Shown here piece after piece: positions 26,385-35,198 of a stretch of 62,529 bases of DNA. Positions within the stretch are counted from its first letter, which is position 1, and each line of letters opens with the position of its first letter. This stretch comes from an uncultured Eubacterium sp. Lineage in GTDB: Bacteria > Bacillota > Clostridia > Lachnospirales > Lachnospiraceae. The stretch covers positions 1 through 62,529 of the forward strand of contig CAJTMV010000021.1 in the NCBI GenBank assembly GCA_910577225.1, given 5' to 3'. Below the pieces are notes generated by a model, which saw only the letters and a program-made list of their open reading frames with translations, did not search any database and was not told the origin of the DNA. A program made the position numbers and the translations under genes.

Positions 26385-26459
26385 CCATGTGCCTCCTAAA
26401 TAGAATAAATTGGTATGATCTGATTATAACAGATTTCAAATGCTTTTCAAGCGCATCCT

Positions 26460-27830
26460 CTATCTCGTACACTGTTCGCCAAATAAATCGTCTCTTGTAA
26501 TATTATTCAGCCACTTTCCGCTCCGATAATGCCTGATCACCCACGGCCATTTTACAAATTCGTCCGTACAGATCAAAAAATATACCCACATAACCGGCAG
26601 CTTTAGCACAAACGCCGCTAAAAATCCAAGCGGCACCGCATACACCCACATATCGATCGTATCGCATACAAATCCAAACCGGCTGTCCCCTCCGGCCCGG
26701 AACACGCCCGCAATCAGCGTTGTATTCACCGCCGCTCCCATCACGTAATACGTGTTAATCAGCAGCATATATTTCAGATAATGCATCGCCTGCTCCGTCA
26801 GCTGCGCATAGCTTAATACGATCGGCGATGCGGCTAATATAATCAGTCCTCCCACAGCTCCGGTAAGAACGGTTAGCTTCATCAGCTTTTTTGCCCCGTC
26901 CCTGGTTTCCTCTAATTTGTTTTCCCCGATCATGTTGCCAAGCAAAATACCGCCTGCACTCGCCATGCCAAAGCACAAAATCGTCCCGAAATTTCTCACA
27001 ACAATCACAAAGGAATTGGCGGCCACTGCATCCGTTCCCAGATGTCCGATAATCACAGAATACATGGAAAACGCAAGACTCCAGCTGATATCGTTGCCAA
27101 GCGCCGGCAGCGACAACCGGACAAAATCCGAAAACAGCGCCGGCTGCCGTACGAACAGATAACGAACGTCCAGCTTAATATCCTTACTCCACGCCGATAC
27201 CACAAAGCAGGCCGCCAGCTCGATCAGCCTTGACAGAGAAGTCGCGATTGCAACGCCCATAGCTCCCAGTTTTGGAGCGCCAAACAGTCCAAAGATAAAT
27301 ACCGCATTCAGGCACACATTTACCGAAAACGCCAGCACATTCATCGCCGTACTGATAACTACCCTGCCGACGCTTCGAAGCACCGCCAGATATACTTCCG
27401 TAATCCCCCAGCACAGATAGCAGACGCTCATACATCGCAGATACGATGCGCCGACGGCTATCAGTTCCTGGTCGTTCGTAAACACACGCATCATCTGTTC
27501 CGGCATAAAAAACGCCGCACATGCAAATCCGACAGATATTACGAGTGAAAAACGCAGCGCAATGCCCTCGATCACCTGCACTGCCTGCATATCTCCTTTT
27601 CCATAATACTGCGCGCACAGCATCGTCGCTCCCGTACCAAGACCGTAAAATACCATAAAAAGCACGCTGGCATACTGAGATGCCAGCGATACGGCGGAGA
27701 TCGAAGACTGACCTACATAATTAAGCATAATCACGTCCGCCGAACTGACTGCAGCGCTCAGCAGATTCTGAACAATAATCGGCAGCACCAGCCTGAAAAT
27801 TTGTTTGTAAAAAGTATCTTTTTGCATCAT
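26460..27830 (-). CDS. MATE family multidrug efflux transporter
   Basis: A 456-aa membrane protein with the 12-helix MATE layout, residues such as LPIIVQNLLSAAVSSADVIM in helix 1 and GLGTGATMLCAQYYGKGD at the loop of helix 2. These proteins expel drugs or metabolites in exchange for Na+ or H+. The ATG at 27830 is favoured (spacing of nine from AAGGAG) over the one six bases upstream. It appears monocistronic; its substrate cannot be inferred. Confidence 0.92.
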   Translation of the reverse strand: MMQKDTFYKQIFRLVLPIIVQNLLSAAVSSADVIMLNYVGQSSISAVSLASQYASVLFMVFYGLGTGATMLCAQYYGKGDMQAVQVIEGIALRFSLVISVGFACAAFFMPEQMMRVFTNDQELIAVGASYLRCMSVCYLCWGITEVYLAVLRSVGRVVISTAMNVLAFSVNVCLNAVFIFGLFGAPKLGAMGVAIATSLSRLIELAACFVVSAWSKDIKLDVRYLFVRQPALFSDFVRLSLPALGNDISWSLAFSMYSVIIGHLGTDAVAANSFVIVVRNFGTILCFGMASAGGILLGNMIGENKLEETRDGAKKLMKLTVLTGAVGGLIILAASPIVLSYAQLTEQAMHYLKYMLLINTYYVMGAAVNTTLIAGVFRAGGDSRFGFVCDTIDMWVYAVPLGFLAAFVLKLPVMWVYFLICTDEFVKWPWVIRHYRSGKWLNNITRDDLFGEQCTR

Positions 27831-27873
27831 CTGCATTGTCTCCTTTGTTTCTTTCGTAATTGAATGTAATTTC

Positions 27874-28671
27874 TTATATCATTTTTTTATACAGCTTTTC
27901 CATATGATCCAGCAGCAGCCAGAGTCCCATTGCGATTACGCACAGGATCAGAATGGATAATATGACCCAGTCCATCTTAAACACCTGACTCCCATATATA
28001 ATCAAATACCCCAGACCTTTTCTGGCTGCGATAAATTCCCCAATAATCACCCCGACCAGGCACAGTCCGATATTTACTTTCATAATGCTAAACAGATTCG
28101 GGATGTTTGCCGGCAGTATAACTTTATATAAAGCGTCTTTATTCGTACCGTTTAGCGTGTAAATCAGCCTGATCTTTTCTGCGTCGACCTCTGTAAATCC
28201 GGTATACAGATTCATCACGGAACCAAACACCGCCACAGACATCCCTGTTAAAATAATCGTCTTATAGTTTGCACCCAGCCATACGATCAGCAAAGGCGCC
28301 AGCGCCGATTTTGGCAGACTGTTTAGCATAACCATATACGGCTCCAGGATTCGGGACAATGTCCGGCTCTTCCAGAGCAGAATCGCAGCGATCAGACTGA
28401 CAATAATCACAAGAAAAAAACTTGCCAGCGTTTCAAACAACGTGATGCCGATATGTGCCGCCAGTCCTTCGTAAAGCAGCAGCCTGTGGAAACATCGTAT
28501 CACTTTGACCGGACTGCTGAAAATAAACGAATTAATTATTTCATAGCGGGCGCACAGCTCCCAGACAGCGATAAAGATCACAAATAAAAAGACTCGCCAA
28601 AACCGTACTTTATCATTCGTTCGTTTTACCTTGTCAAGATACAGTTCCTGCGCAGTAAGTGCTTTCTTCAT
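27874..28671 (-). CDS. ABC permease of nitrate/sulfonate/taurine type
   Basis: A 265-aa permease of the SsuC/TauC group with about six predicted helices and the EAA loop VDAEKIRLIYTLNGTNKD followed by VILPANIPNLF. It overlaps the ATPase gene by 38 bases; AAGGAG eight bases before the ATG shows the start is right. The pair forms a transporter core for aliphatic sulfonates, taurine, nitrate, or a thiamin precursor. No substrate-binding protein gene is found next to it, so the third component lies elsewhere or is lost. Confidence 0.88.
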   Translation of the reverse strand: MKKALTAQELYLDKVKRTNDKVRFWRVFLFVIFIAVWELCARYEIINSFIFSSPVKVIRCFHRLLLYEGLAAHIGITLFETLASFFLVIIVSLIAAILLWKSRTLSRILEPYMVMLNSLPKSALAPLLIVWLGANYKTIILTGMSVAVFGSVMNLYTGFTEVDAEKIRLIYTLNGTNKDALYKVILPANIPNLFSIMKVNIGLCLVGVIIGEFIAARKGLGYLIIYGSQVFKMDWVILSILILCVIAMGLWLLLDHMEKLYKKMI

Positions 28672-29431
28672 CTTCGTTCATCTCCTTCCAGAGCGTATTG
28701 AAATAATCTTTAAATACATTCGTTCCGCGCCGCTGCAGCGCCGTCATTTCTTTTGGAAAAGACACTGGTATGACACATTTCACCCTTCCCGGACGTGCGC
28801 TCAGCACTAAAATGCGGTCGGCAAGGCTGACTGCTTCTGACAGATCGTGTGTAACGAGTACCGCGCTTTTTTGCTCTTTCCGTATAATCGAACCAATGTC
28901 GTCTGCGGTATTGAGTCTTGTTTGATAATCAAGTGCAGAAAAAGGTTCATCCAGCAGCAGAAGCATCGGTTTTAATACAAGCGTACGAATCAGCGATGCA
29001 CGCTGACGCATACCGCCGGATAATTCTGACGGTTTTTTGTGGCGAAACTCATACAATCCGTATTTCTGCAGCAAAGAAGATGCATATTCCTTTGTCTGCG
29101 GCGTCAGTTTTTTTTGAATCTCCAGTCCCAGATATATGTTTTTTTCAATATTGCGCCAGTCGAATAAATGATCCTTCTGCAGCATATATCCGATCGAACA
29201 GACCGATTCTTTGGACAGTGGTTCTCCCTGAAACAATATCTCCCCCTGCTCCGGCTGTACCAGATGGCAGATCATATTTAACAGTGTGGATTTTCCACAG
29301 CCGCTTGGCCCGACAATCGCAAGAAACTCACCAGCTGTCAGAGTAAAGCTGATATCCGATAAGGCAGTCGTTTCTCCTCCAATCGAATGGTAAGAATACG
29401 ACACATGCCGAAATTCCAGCAAATCGCTCAT
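28634..29431 (-). CDS. ABC ATPase of nitrate/sulfonate/taurine type
   Basis: A 265-aa ATPase of the SsuB/TauB type: Walker A GPSGCGKSTLLN, signature LSGGMRQRAS, Walker B LLLLDEPFSALD, switch THDLSEAV. It is transcribed with the permease. The first half is ordinary for the family; the last 30 residues are acidic (KEMNEDEESTY) and overlap the permease start. A GGAGGGAATG leader precedes the ATG. The substrate is unknown. Confidence 0.9.
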   Translation of the reverse strand: MSDLLEFRHVSYSYHSIGGETTALSDISFTLTAGEFLAIVGPSGCGKSTLLNMICHLVQPEQGEILFQGEPLSKESVCSIGYMLQKDHLFDWRNIEKNIYLGLEIQKKLTPQTKEYASSLLQKYGLYEFRHKKPSELSGGMRQRASLIRTLVLKPMLLLLDEPFSALDYQTRLNTADDIGSIIRKEQKSAVLVTHDLSEAVSLADRILVLSARPGRVKCVIPVSFPKEMTALQRRGTNVFKDYFNTLWKEMNEDEESTYCAGTVS

Positions 29432-29492
29432 ACATTCCCTCCATAAATAATATGTATCCCTAAAAAACAGGCTTCGATTTCATAAACGTAAA

Positions 29493-29529
29493 TTCAACAT
29501 CGAAAAGGTTGAACGCTTACCATATTATA
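29493..29529 (-). promoter_or_regulatory. Promoter -10 box and palindromic operator before the ABC pair
   Basis: On the minus strand a TATAAT box (29529-29524) is followed by TTCAAC, nine bases, GTTGAA (29513-29493), about 60 bases before the ABC ATPase start. A palindrome just after a -10 box is placed for repression. No clear -35 was found. Confidence 0.4.
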
Positions 29530-29602
29530 CGGAGCAGCCGCAAATGAGTTCCTATGCGCTGCAGTCTGGTAATCCTCCTGTCTGATTTGGTTTTATAGCA
29601 CG

Positions 29603-29649
29603 ACAGGCACATAACCGGTCATCTGTGGCATGACTGGTCGTGTGCCTGT
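29603..29649. repeat. Long imperfect hairpin (20-bp arms)
   Basis: ACAGGCACATAACCGGTCAT and ATGACTGGTCGTGTGCCTGT enclose seven bases. Of 20 pairs, 17 are Watson-Crick, two wobble and one mismatched on the plus transcript. It lies 89 bases from the trpB2 stop. No T-run follows on the minus strand, so it is not a standard terminator. It may be a 3' stabiliser, an attenuator-like structure or a small repeat element. Confidence 0.5.
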
Positions 29650-29737
29650 TTACATACTGTTTATTTTGTTCTTTCTATCCTGAGGTCTTAGGAATTCACA
29701 TGCATGTTTATTATTTGTCATCCATTTCTATAATCGA

Positions 29738-31105
29738 TCAGACCTTCGGCAGCTGTGACATGGATGCCGCCAGTTCTTCCTCTGTCGGAATGTAATCGTT
29801 CATCTGACCATCGTTATATTTCTGATAAGCGTACATATCAAAATATCCTGTGCCCGTCAGACCAAATACGATCGTCTTCTCTTCGCCGGTTTCCCTGCAT
29901 TTGAGCGCTTCGTCGATCGCGACTTTAATTGCATGACTGCTTTCCGGAGCCGGCAGTATGCCCTCTACTCTTGCAAACGTCTCTGCCGCCTCAAAGATTT
30001 CTGTCTGTTCCACGCTTCTCGCCTCTAAGAGTCCCTGCGCATATAATTCGGATACGACAGAGCTCATGCCATGGTAACGCAGTCCGCCCGCATGGCTGGC
30101 AGACGGTATAAAGCCGCTTCCAAGCGTGTACATTTTTGCAAGCGGACATACCTTACCGGTATCGCAAAAATCATACGCATACGTTCCTCTTGTCAGACTT
30201 GGACACGAAGCCGGTTCAACGGCAATCATCTGATAGTCTGCTTCTCCTCTTAAGATTTCTCCGGCAAACGGTGAGATCAGTCCGCCCAGATTGGAACCGC
30301 CGCCGGCGCAGCCTATAATCGTATCCGCCCGAATCCCATATTTATCCAGCGCAGCCTTTGTCTCCAGACCAATGATCGACTGATGCAGCAATACCTGCGT
30401 AAGCACCGAGCCCAATACATACCGGTATCCGTCCTGGCATGCAGCCGCCTCAACCGCTTCTGAAATGGCGCATCCAAGGCTGCCTGTCGTTCCCGGAAAC
30501 TGTTCGTTGATCTTTCGTCCCACGTTTGTATTCATGGACGGAGACGGCGTTACCTTCGCTCCATAAGTACGCATCACTTCCCGACGGAAAGGTTTTTGCT
30601 CATAAGAACATTTCACCATATACACCTGACAGTCCAGATCCAGATAAGCGCATGCCATCGATAACGCTGTGCCCCACTGTCCCGCGCCGGTTTCGGTCGT
30701 AACGCCCTTTAGCCCCTGTTGTTTTGCATAATAAGCCTGTGCAATCGCGGAATTGAGCTTATGACTGCCTGACGTATTGTTTCCTTCGAATTTATAATAA
30801 ATGTGCGCAGGCGTTTCCAGCTTTGCTTCCAGACAATATGCCCTGACAAGCGGAGACGGACGATACATTTTGTAAAAATCCCGAATTTCTTTTGGAATAT
30901 CAAAATAAGGCGTCGTATCATCCAGCTCCTGTTTTGCCAGTTCCCTGCAGAAAATCCCGGAAAGCTCTTCTTCCGTAACCGGCTGCAGTGTGGCCGGATT
31001 TAGTAAAGGCGCCGGTTTTTGTTTCATATCTGCACGCACGTTATACCACTGCCGCGGCATTTCCTTTTCTTCCAGATAAATTTTATAAGGTATTTTCTTA
31101 TCCAT
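29738..31105 (-). CDS. trpB: Tryptophan synthase beta chain, TrpB2 type
   Basis: A 455-aa PLP enzyme of the TrpB2 lineage, recognised by its long N-terminus (PYKIYLEEKEMPRQWYN) and the lysine in NTSGSHKLNSA. The glycine-rich CAGGGSNLGG phosphate loop is present. TrpB2 proteins condense indole or O-phosphoserine/serine to tryptophan and often act without TrpA. No trp operon accompanies it, so an indole-salvaging role is likely. The ATG at 31105 (MDKKIPYK) has GGAAAGAGAG upstream; the frame to 31168 lacks a ribosome binding site. Confidence 0.9.
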   Translation of the reverse strand: MDKKIPYKIYLEEKEMPRQWYNVRADMKQKPAPLLNPATLQPVTEEELSGIFCRELAKQELDDTTPYFDIPKEIRDFYKMYRPSPLVRAYCLEAKLETPAHIYYKFEGNNTSGSHKLNSAIAQAYYAKQQGLKGVTTETGAGQWGTALSMACAYLDLDCQVYMVKCSYEQKPFRREVMRTYGAKVTPSPSMNTNVGRKINEQFPGTTGSLGCAISEAVEAAACQDGYRYVLGSVLTQVLLHQSIIGLETKAALDKYGIRADTIIGCAGGGSNLGGLISPFAGEILRGEADYQMIAVEPASCPSLTRGTYAYDFCDTGKVCPLAKMYTLGSGFIPSASHAGGLRYHGMSSVVSELYAQGLLEARSVEQTEIFEAAETFARVEGILPAPESSHAIKVAIDEALKCRETGEEKTIVFGLTGTGYFDMYAYQKYNDGQMNDYIPTEEELAASMSQLPKV

Positions 31106-31193
31106 GCTATCTCTCTCTTTCCCTGATCGTTTCATTCTGAAATCACTGACTATTATAGCCGATTCCATGTTTTGTGTAAAGCCTTATCAAAAA

Positions 31194-31598
31194 TTATGCG
31201 TCTACCTCCAGCAGCTTTACTGCCAGCAGGAGCAAAAAATAATATGCCGCCGCCAGCACAAGAAATAAGATCTGTTCCAAAAAAAATCCCATAACCACCT
31301 GAAGAGCCATAATGACGACATGAACCCAGAACGGTGAATTATTTAGGGCAGATGCAATTACGGCTTCGATTACCACTACAAATCCTGCTGTAATTAACGG
31401 TATATGAAATACCAGCGTACCCAGCAGTATCAGCAGCAGCCCTCCCGCGATCATCGCAGCCAGAGCCATGCGCACTGCCTTACTTTTCTGTTCGGCTGCT
31501 CTTTGAAAAGCAGGCGAATCCTGACTGCTTTCTTCTTCCTTATCTGCATCCAGCTCAACAAGACCAATTTCTTCTTCCTTACGCTTTAAACCACTCAT
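31194..31598 (-). CDS. Small membrane protein, unknown
   Basis: A 134-aa protein with an acidic, low-complexity N-terminus (about 45 residues, VELDADKEEESSQDS) and then three or four transmembrane helices (MALAAMIAGGLLLILLGTL, AGFVVVIEAVIASAL, ILFLVLAAAYYFLLLLAV). No family is recognised. The ATG at 31598 follows AGGA at a spacing of nine. It lies between tRNA-Thr and trpB2, in divergent orientation to the tRNA. Confidence 0.7.
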   Translation of the reverse strand: MSGLKRKEEEIGLVELDADKEEESSQDSPAFQRAAEQKSKAVRMALAAMIAGGLLLILLGTLVFHIPLITAGFVVVIEAVIASALNNSPFWVHVVIMALQVVMGFFLEQILFLVLAAAYYFLLLLAVKLLEVDA

Positions 31599-31722
31599 TT
31601 TCTCACATCCTGATTTTCCTTTTATGCATTTTGACATACATGGGTTTATTATATACTTCCTATCGAAAAACCTCAACTGAATTTTTACGAGATTTTATTA
31701 TAAAAAATTTTTAAAAAAGTAC

Positions 31723-31751
31723 TTGTTTTATTTTTCCATTTGTGTTAGACT
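31723..31751 (+). promoter_or_regulatory. Possible tRNA promoter
   Basis: TTGTTT (-35), 17 bases, TAGACT (-10), about 40 bases before the tRNA. Both boxes depart from consensus, so support is modest. Confidence 0.35.
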
Positions 31752-31791
31752 AATTAAGTCACAGGCGACAGACATGTTTTATTTATAGTAT

Positions 31792-31864
<73 letters not shown>

Positions 31865-31869
31865 TTTTT

Positions 31870-31892
31870 ATGAATCCGCATTACGGATTCAT
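31870..31892 (+). terminator. Hairpin after tRNA-Thr
   Basis: ATGAATCCG and CGGATTCAT form a perfect nine-pair stem with a five-base loop, followed by a T-rich stretch (TTATTTTATT). It probably ends the tRNA transcript. Confidence 0.6.
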
Positions 31893-31916
31893 TTATTTTA
31901 TTACGGAGGGATTTGT

Positions 31917-32354
31917 ATGAAACCTGCTACACTGGCAAAAACCCTGGAAGAAATGATTCAGGAAACGAAAAAAGGTCGTCTGAACTGGCTGATTGAATTA
32001 CAGTCTACCGACGGACTTGCGTCGTCTTTCAAGCACCGTATTGTCGAAGATGATAAGGAATGGATTGTAGACGAATGTTTTATCTCGTTTAACTGTAAAT
32101 TCCGCGGAAAAGACTATCTGATGATCACCTATGAACACATTAAGCAGCACAAAGATCAGGTTCGTTCCGACAACCTTATTTTTATGCCGCCGTTAGATGT
32201 CCGTTATTTTGATATCGGTATTCTCTCTCCGTATATTATCGATGCCGACGCTGTTCTGCTCGATCGTTTTCATCAGCTGTGGCTGCTTGTTTTAGACTGC
32301 TATAAGAAAAAAGACGGACATGTTTCGTTTAAAGTGTTCGATCCATATGAATAA
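31917..32354 (+). CDS. Uncharacterised protein (145 aa) after tRNA-Thr
   Basis: A 145-aa soluble protein with a GAGGG ribosome binding site eight bases before its ATG. The N-terminus is helical (LAKTLEEMIQETKKG) and the body mixed, with VDECFISFNCKFRGKDYLM and DVRYFDIGILSPYI blocks. No motif or signal peptide is visible and the family is not recognised. A strong terminator (32382-32408) follows. Its neighbour is a tRNA, a frequent integration target, but no mobile features are seen around it. Confidence 0.7.
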   Translation: MKPATLAKTLEEMIQETKKGRLNWLIELQSTDGLASSFKHRIVEDDKEWIVDECFISFNCKFRGKDYLMITYEHIKQHKDQVRSDNLIFMPPLDVRYFDIGILSPYIIDADAVLLDRFHQLWLLVLDCYKKKDGHVSFKVFDPYE

Positions 32355-32381
32355 TAACTTCTATAAAAAAATATTTTGAAA

Positions 32382-32408
32382 AGAACATGCGATGCATGTT
32401 CTTTTTTT
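32382..32408 (+). terminator. Intrinsic terminator
   Basis: AGAACATGC and GCATGTTCT form a nine-pair stem with a three-base loop, followed by TTTTTTT. It closes the 145-aa gene. Confidence 0.9.
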
Positions 32409-32438
32409 ATACAAATAAAAAATTTGTAAAAAAATATA

Positions 32439-32497
32439 TTGACATTTCTTCGTTTATCTTACATAATAGTCTTCGACTTGTTTATTAATAGTAAACA
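32439..32497 (+). promoter_or_regulatory. Promoter and palindrome of the cupin regulator gene
   Basis: TTGACA (32439-32444), 17 bases, CATAAT (32462-32467) is a near-consensus sigma-A promoter. Just downstream, TGTTTA and TAAACA (32479-32497) form a palindrome. Repression by the gene's own product, a HTH-cupin protein, is the simplest reading. Confidence 0.6.
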
Positions 32498-32594
32498 CGA
32501 AATTCATTATTATAGTTACATCAATGATTGTTGCCAAAATAATTACTACACACATAATTGTTACTGAAACGATTGCAACAAAAGGAGGCATACT

Positions 32595-33131
32595 ATGGAT
32601 ATCGGACACCGTATGAAGGAACTCCGCATCCAGTACGGACTCACACAGCAGGAACTGGCAGACCGCTCCGAGTTATCCAAAGGCTTTATTTCACAATTAG
32701 AACGCGGCCTGACTACTCCCTCCATTGGAACTTTATTAGATATTATACAGTGCCTTGGCACGACTCCGGCCGAATTTTTTACCGACGACGAACCCGAACA
32801 GATCGTATTTTCTCCCGAGGACTATTTTGAGAAAAGATACAAAAAGCGAAACTGTCTGGTCGAATGGTTAATCCCAAACGCACAAAAAAATGCCATGGAA
32901 CCGGTGCTTTTAACGCTGGCCCCGGGCGGAAAATCCGAAACGCTCCCGCCAAAGGAAAGCGAAGAATTTGGCTATGTACTAAGCGGCAGTATCCGTCTGC
33001 ACTATGGTACAAGATCTTATATCGTCCATGCCGGCGAATCTTTTTATTTTACCGCCGGCAAAAAACACTATATTGAAGCGTATCAGGAAGAAGCCCGTCT
33101 GATCTGGGTCAGTAATCCGCCCTGCTTTTGA
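32595..33131 (+). CDS. XRE-family transcriptional regulator with cupin domain
   Basis: A 178-aa regulator. Residues about 5-60 are a helix-turn-helix of the XRE type (LTQQELADRSELSKGFISQL), and residues about 105-175 a cupin sensor (PPKESEEFGYVLSGSIRLHY, AGESFYFTAGKKHYIEA). It resembles PuuR-type regulators of polyamine and amino acid use. It sits directly before potABCD on the same strand and probably controls it and itself. An AAGGAGG lies before the ATG. Confidence 0.88.
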   Translation: MDIGHRMKELRIQYGLTQQELADRSELSKGFISQLERGLTTPSIGTLLDIIQCLGTTPAEFFTDDEPEQIVFSPEDYFEKRYKKRNCLVEWLIPNAQKNAMEPVLLTLAPGGKSETLPPKESEEFGYVLSGSIRLHYGTRSYIVHAGESFYFTAGKKHYIEAYQEEARLIWVSNPPCF

Positions 33132-33139
33132 CGGTTTTT

Positions 33140-33177
33140 GTAACAGTTCCCCAGGTATCGGAGCTGTTACGGTTTTT
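33140..33177 (+). terminator. Terminator between the regulator and potA
   Basis: GTAACAG and CTGTTAC form a stem with an extension of four bases (TTCC/GGAG) around a nine-base loop, followed by GGTTTTT. It may uncouple the regulator from the pot operon or act as an attenuator. Confidence 0.65.
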
Positions 33178-33230
33178 CTGATCGGAGCTTTGTCATACAC
33201 ACACTGAAATTATCTTTCGGAGGCTGACTT

Positions 33231-34304
33231 ATGGAAAAAGAACTTATCAAGCTGCAGCATCTTTCAAAATCATTTGACGGGGAACTGATATTGGATGATC
33301 TGGAGCTCACCATTCACGAAAATGAATTTGTGACTCTTCTTGGTCCGTCCGGATGCGGCAAGACAACGACGCTGCGACTGATCGGCGGTTTTGAAACTCC
33401 GGATTCCGGCAGAATCATTTTCGACGGGGCAGATATTACGGATTTACCGCCAAACGAACGCAGGCTGAATACCGTATTTCAAAAATACGCGCTGTTTGGT
33501 CATATGTCTATTGCGGAAAATATTGCGTTTGGTCTGAAAATCAGTAAAAAAAGCAAAGCATATATTCAGGATAAAATAAAATATGCGTTAAAGCTGGTGA
33601 ATCTGGACGGATTTGAAAAGCGCAGCGTCGACTCGCTAAGCGGCGGACAGCAGCAGCGGATCGCGATTGCGCGCGCGATTGTAAACGAGCCAAAGGTACT
33701 TCTTTTGGACGAACCGCTGGGCGCTCTCGATCTGAAAATGCGGCAGGATATGCAGTACGAGCTGATCCGGCTGAAAAACGAGCTTGGCATTACATTTGTA
33801 TATGTCACGCATGATCAGGAAGAAGCGCTTACGATGTCGGATACGATCGTCGTTATGAATCAGGGATATATTCAGCAGATCGGCACGCCCGAAGATATAT
33901 ACAACGAGCCGGTAAACGCTTTTGTCGCAGATTTTATTGGTGAAAGCAATATTATCGACGGCATCATGATCAGAGATAAGCTGGTACGCGTACTGGACAC
34001 GGAACTGGAATGTGTCGATACCGGTTTTGGCAGCTGTCGTCCGGTAGACGTAGTCATTCGCCCGGAAGATCTGATCATTACAGACCCGTCGGACGGCTTT
34101 TTCAAAGGGCAGATTACGTCCGTGATTTTCAAAGGCGTACATTACGAGATCGAAGTTCTTGCCAGCGGCTACGAATGGCTGATTCACACGACCGAATACC
34201 ATGAGCCCGGCAAAGAAGTCGGACTGCGTGTCATTCCGTTTAACATACAGATTATGAACAAACCGGAATCCAGCGATGAAAAGGTGGTGGACAAAGATGC
34301 GTAG
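33231..34304 (+). CDS. potA: Spermidine/putrescine ABC transporter ATPase
   Basis: A 357-aa ATPase with Walker A GPSGCGKTTTLRL, signature LSGGQQQRIA, Walker B LLLDEPLGALD and THDQEEAL, followed by a TOBE domain (about 250-357). It powers import of polyamines with PotB, PotC and PotD. It is the first gene of an operon with overlapping or close gene spacing. GGAGG stands before the ATG. PotA typically self-regulates import by sensing intracellular spermidine. Confidence 0.94.
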   Translation: MEKELIKLQHLSKSFDGELILDDLELTIHENEFVTLLGPSGCGKTTTLRLIGGFETPDSGRIIFDGADITDLPPNERRLNTVFQKYALFGHMSIAENIAFGLKISKKSKAYIQDKIKYALKLVNLDGFEKRSVDSLSGGQQQRIAIARAIVNEPKVLLLDEPLGALDLKMRQDMQYELIRLKNELGITFVYVTHDQEEALTMSDTIVVMNQGYIQQIGTPEDIYNEPVNAFVADFIGESNIIDGIMIRDKLVRVLDTELECVDTGFGSCRPVDVVIRPEDLIITDPSDGFFKGQITSVIFKGVHYEIEVLASGYEWLIHTTEYHEPGKEVGLRVIPFNIQIMNKPESSDEKVVDKDA

Positions 34305-35121
34305 ACTGGGAAAACAATTACTGGCAGGCCCTTATCTTGTCTGGATGACCGGATTTATCCTGCTGCCGCTGCTGTTAGTCGTATATTATGCATTTACGAA
34401 CTCTGCCGGCAGTTTTACGCTGGCCAATGTCAGTTCCATTTTTCATAAAGTCCATATGAAATCCCTGGGACTGTCCATAAAAATTGCGCTTGAATGTACG
34501 CTGATCTGTCTGATTCTTTCCTATCCGCTGGCCATGATATTAAGCAGATTAAACGTCAGACACCAGAATTTTATCGTTTTTATTTTTATTCTTCCCATGT
34601 GGATGAACTTTTTGCTGCGAATACTGGCATGGCAGCTGTTACTATCGAATAACGGCATTATCAATGCGGTGCTGGACTTTTTACATCTGCCGAATATTTA
34701 TATATTAAATACGCCTTCGGCAGTCGTATTTGGAATGGTTTATGATTTTCTGCCTTACATGATCCTTCCTATTTATAATGCCATGTCCAGAATTCGAAAA
34801 GATATCATAGAGGCCGCTCAGGATCTGGGCGCCAAAAATTATATTATTTTTTGCCGGATTATCTTTCCGCTGACGCTTTCCGGCGTGATGAGCGGTATTA
34901 TTATGGTCTTTGTTCCTGCCCTCACCTCCTTTGCGATATCAAATCTTCTGGGCGGCGGCAAAGTCCTGCTGATCGGCAATATTATCGAAGCTGATTTTAT
35001 GCAGTTTTTCAACTGGAATCTGGGCGCGGGACTTTCGCTCGTATTGATGGTTTTTGTGATTGCAAGTATGGCCTTTATGAACAAGCATGCGGATGACGCA
35101 GGCAATACCGCGGTCTGGTAA
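34297..35121 (+). CDS. potB: Spermidine/putrescine ABC permease PotB
   Basis: A 274-aa permease with six predicted helices and the EAA loop DIIEAAQDLGAKNYI. It begins eight bases before the end of potA; the ATG at 34297 is favoured because AAGGTGGTGG lies just before it, over an ATG seven codons earlier. It forms the channel with PotC. The overlap implies coupled translation. Confidence 0.93.
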   Translation: MRRLGKQLLAGPYLVWMTGFILLPLLLVVYYAFTNSAGSFTLANVSSIFHKVHMKSLGLSIKIALECTLICLILSYPLAMILSRLNVRHQNFIVFIFILPMWMNFLLRILAWQLLLSNNGIINAVLDFLHLPNIYILNTPSAVVFGMVYDFLPYMILPIYNAMSRIRKDIIEAAQDLGAKNYIIFCRIIFPLTLSGVMSGIIMVFVPALTSFAISNLLGGGKVLLIGNIIEADFMQFFNWNLGAGLSLVLMVFVIASMAFMNKHADDAGNTAVW

Positions 35122-35198
35122 GTAAACCGCCAAAATATCCGGCTGTTACGGCAGAGTACCGCTTTTGCCCGCATACACGGAAAGGGATAAGTGATTTT

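Larger units (their letters stand above)
29432..29737. other. Regulatory intergenic region between the ABC pair and trpB2
   Basis: About 300 bases without a gene between the ABC ATPase start and the end of trpB2. It carries the palindrome/-10 box at 29493-29529 and the long hairpin at 29603-29649, listed separately. No riboswitch of a known class (thiamin, T-box or tryptophan leader) could be matched on either strand. Confidence 0.5.

Noticed and set aside
29432..29737. Thiamin riboswitch or T-box before the ABC pair or after trpB2
   Set aside because: Neither the conserved thiamin-box bases nor a T-box AGGGTGGNACCGCG were found on either strand.
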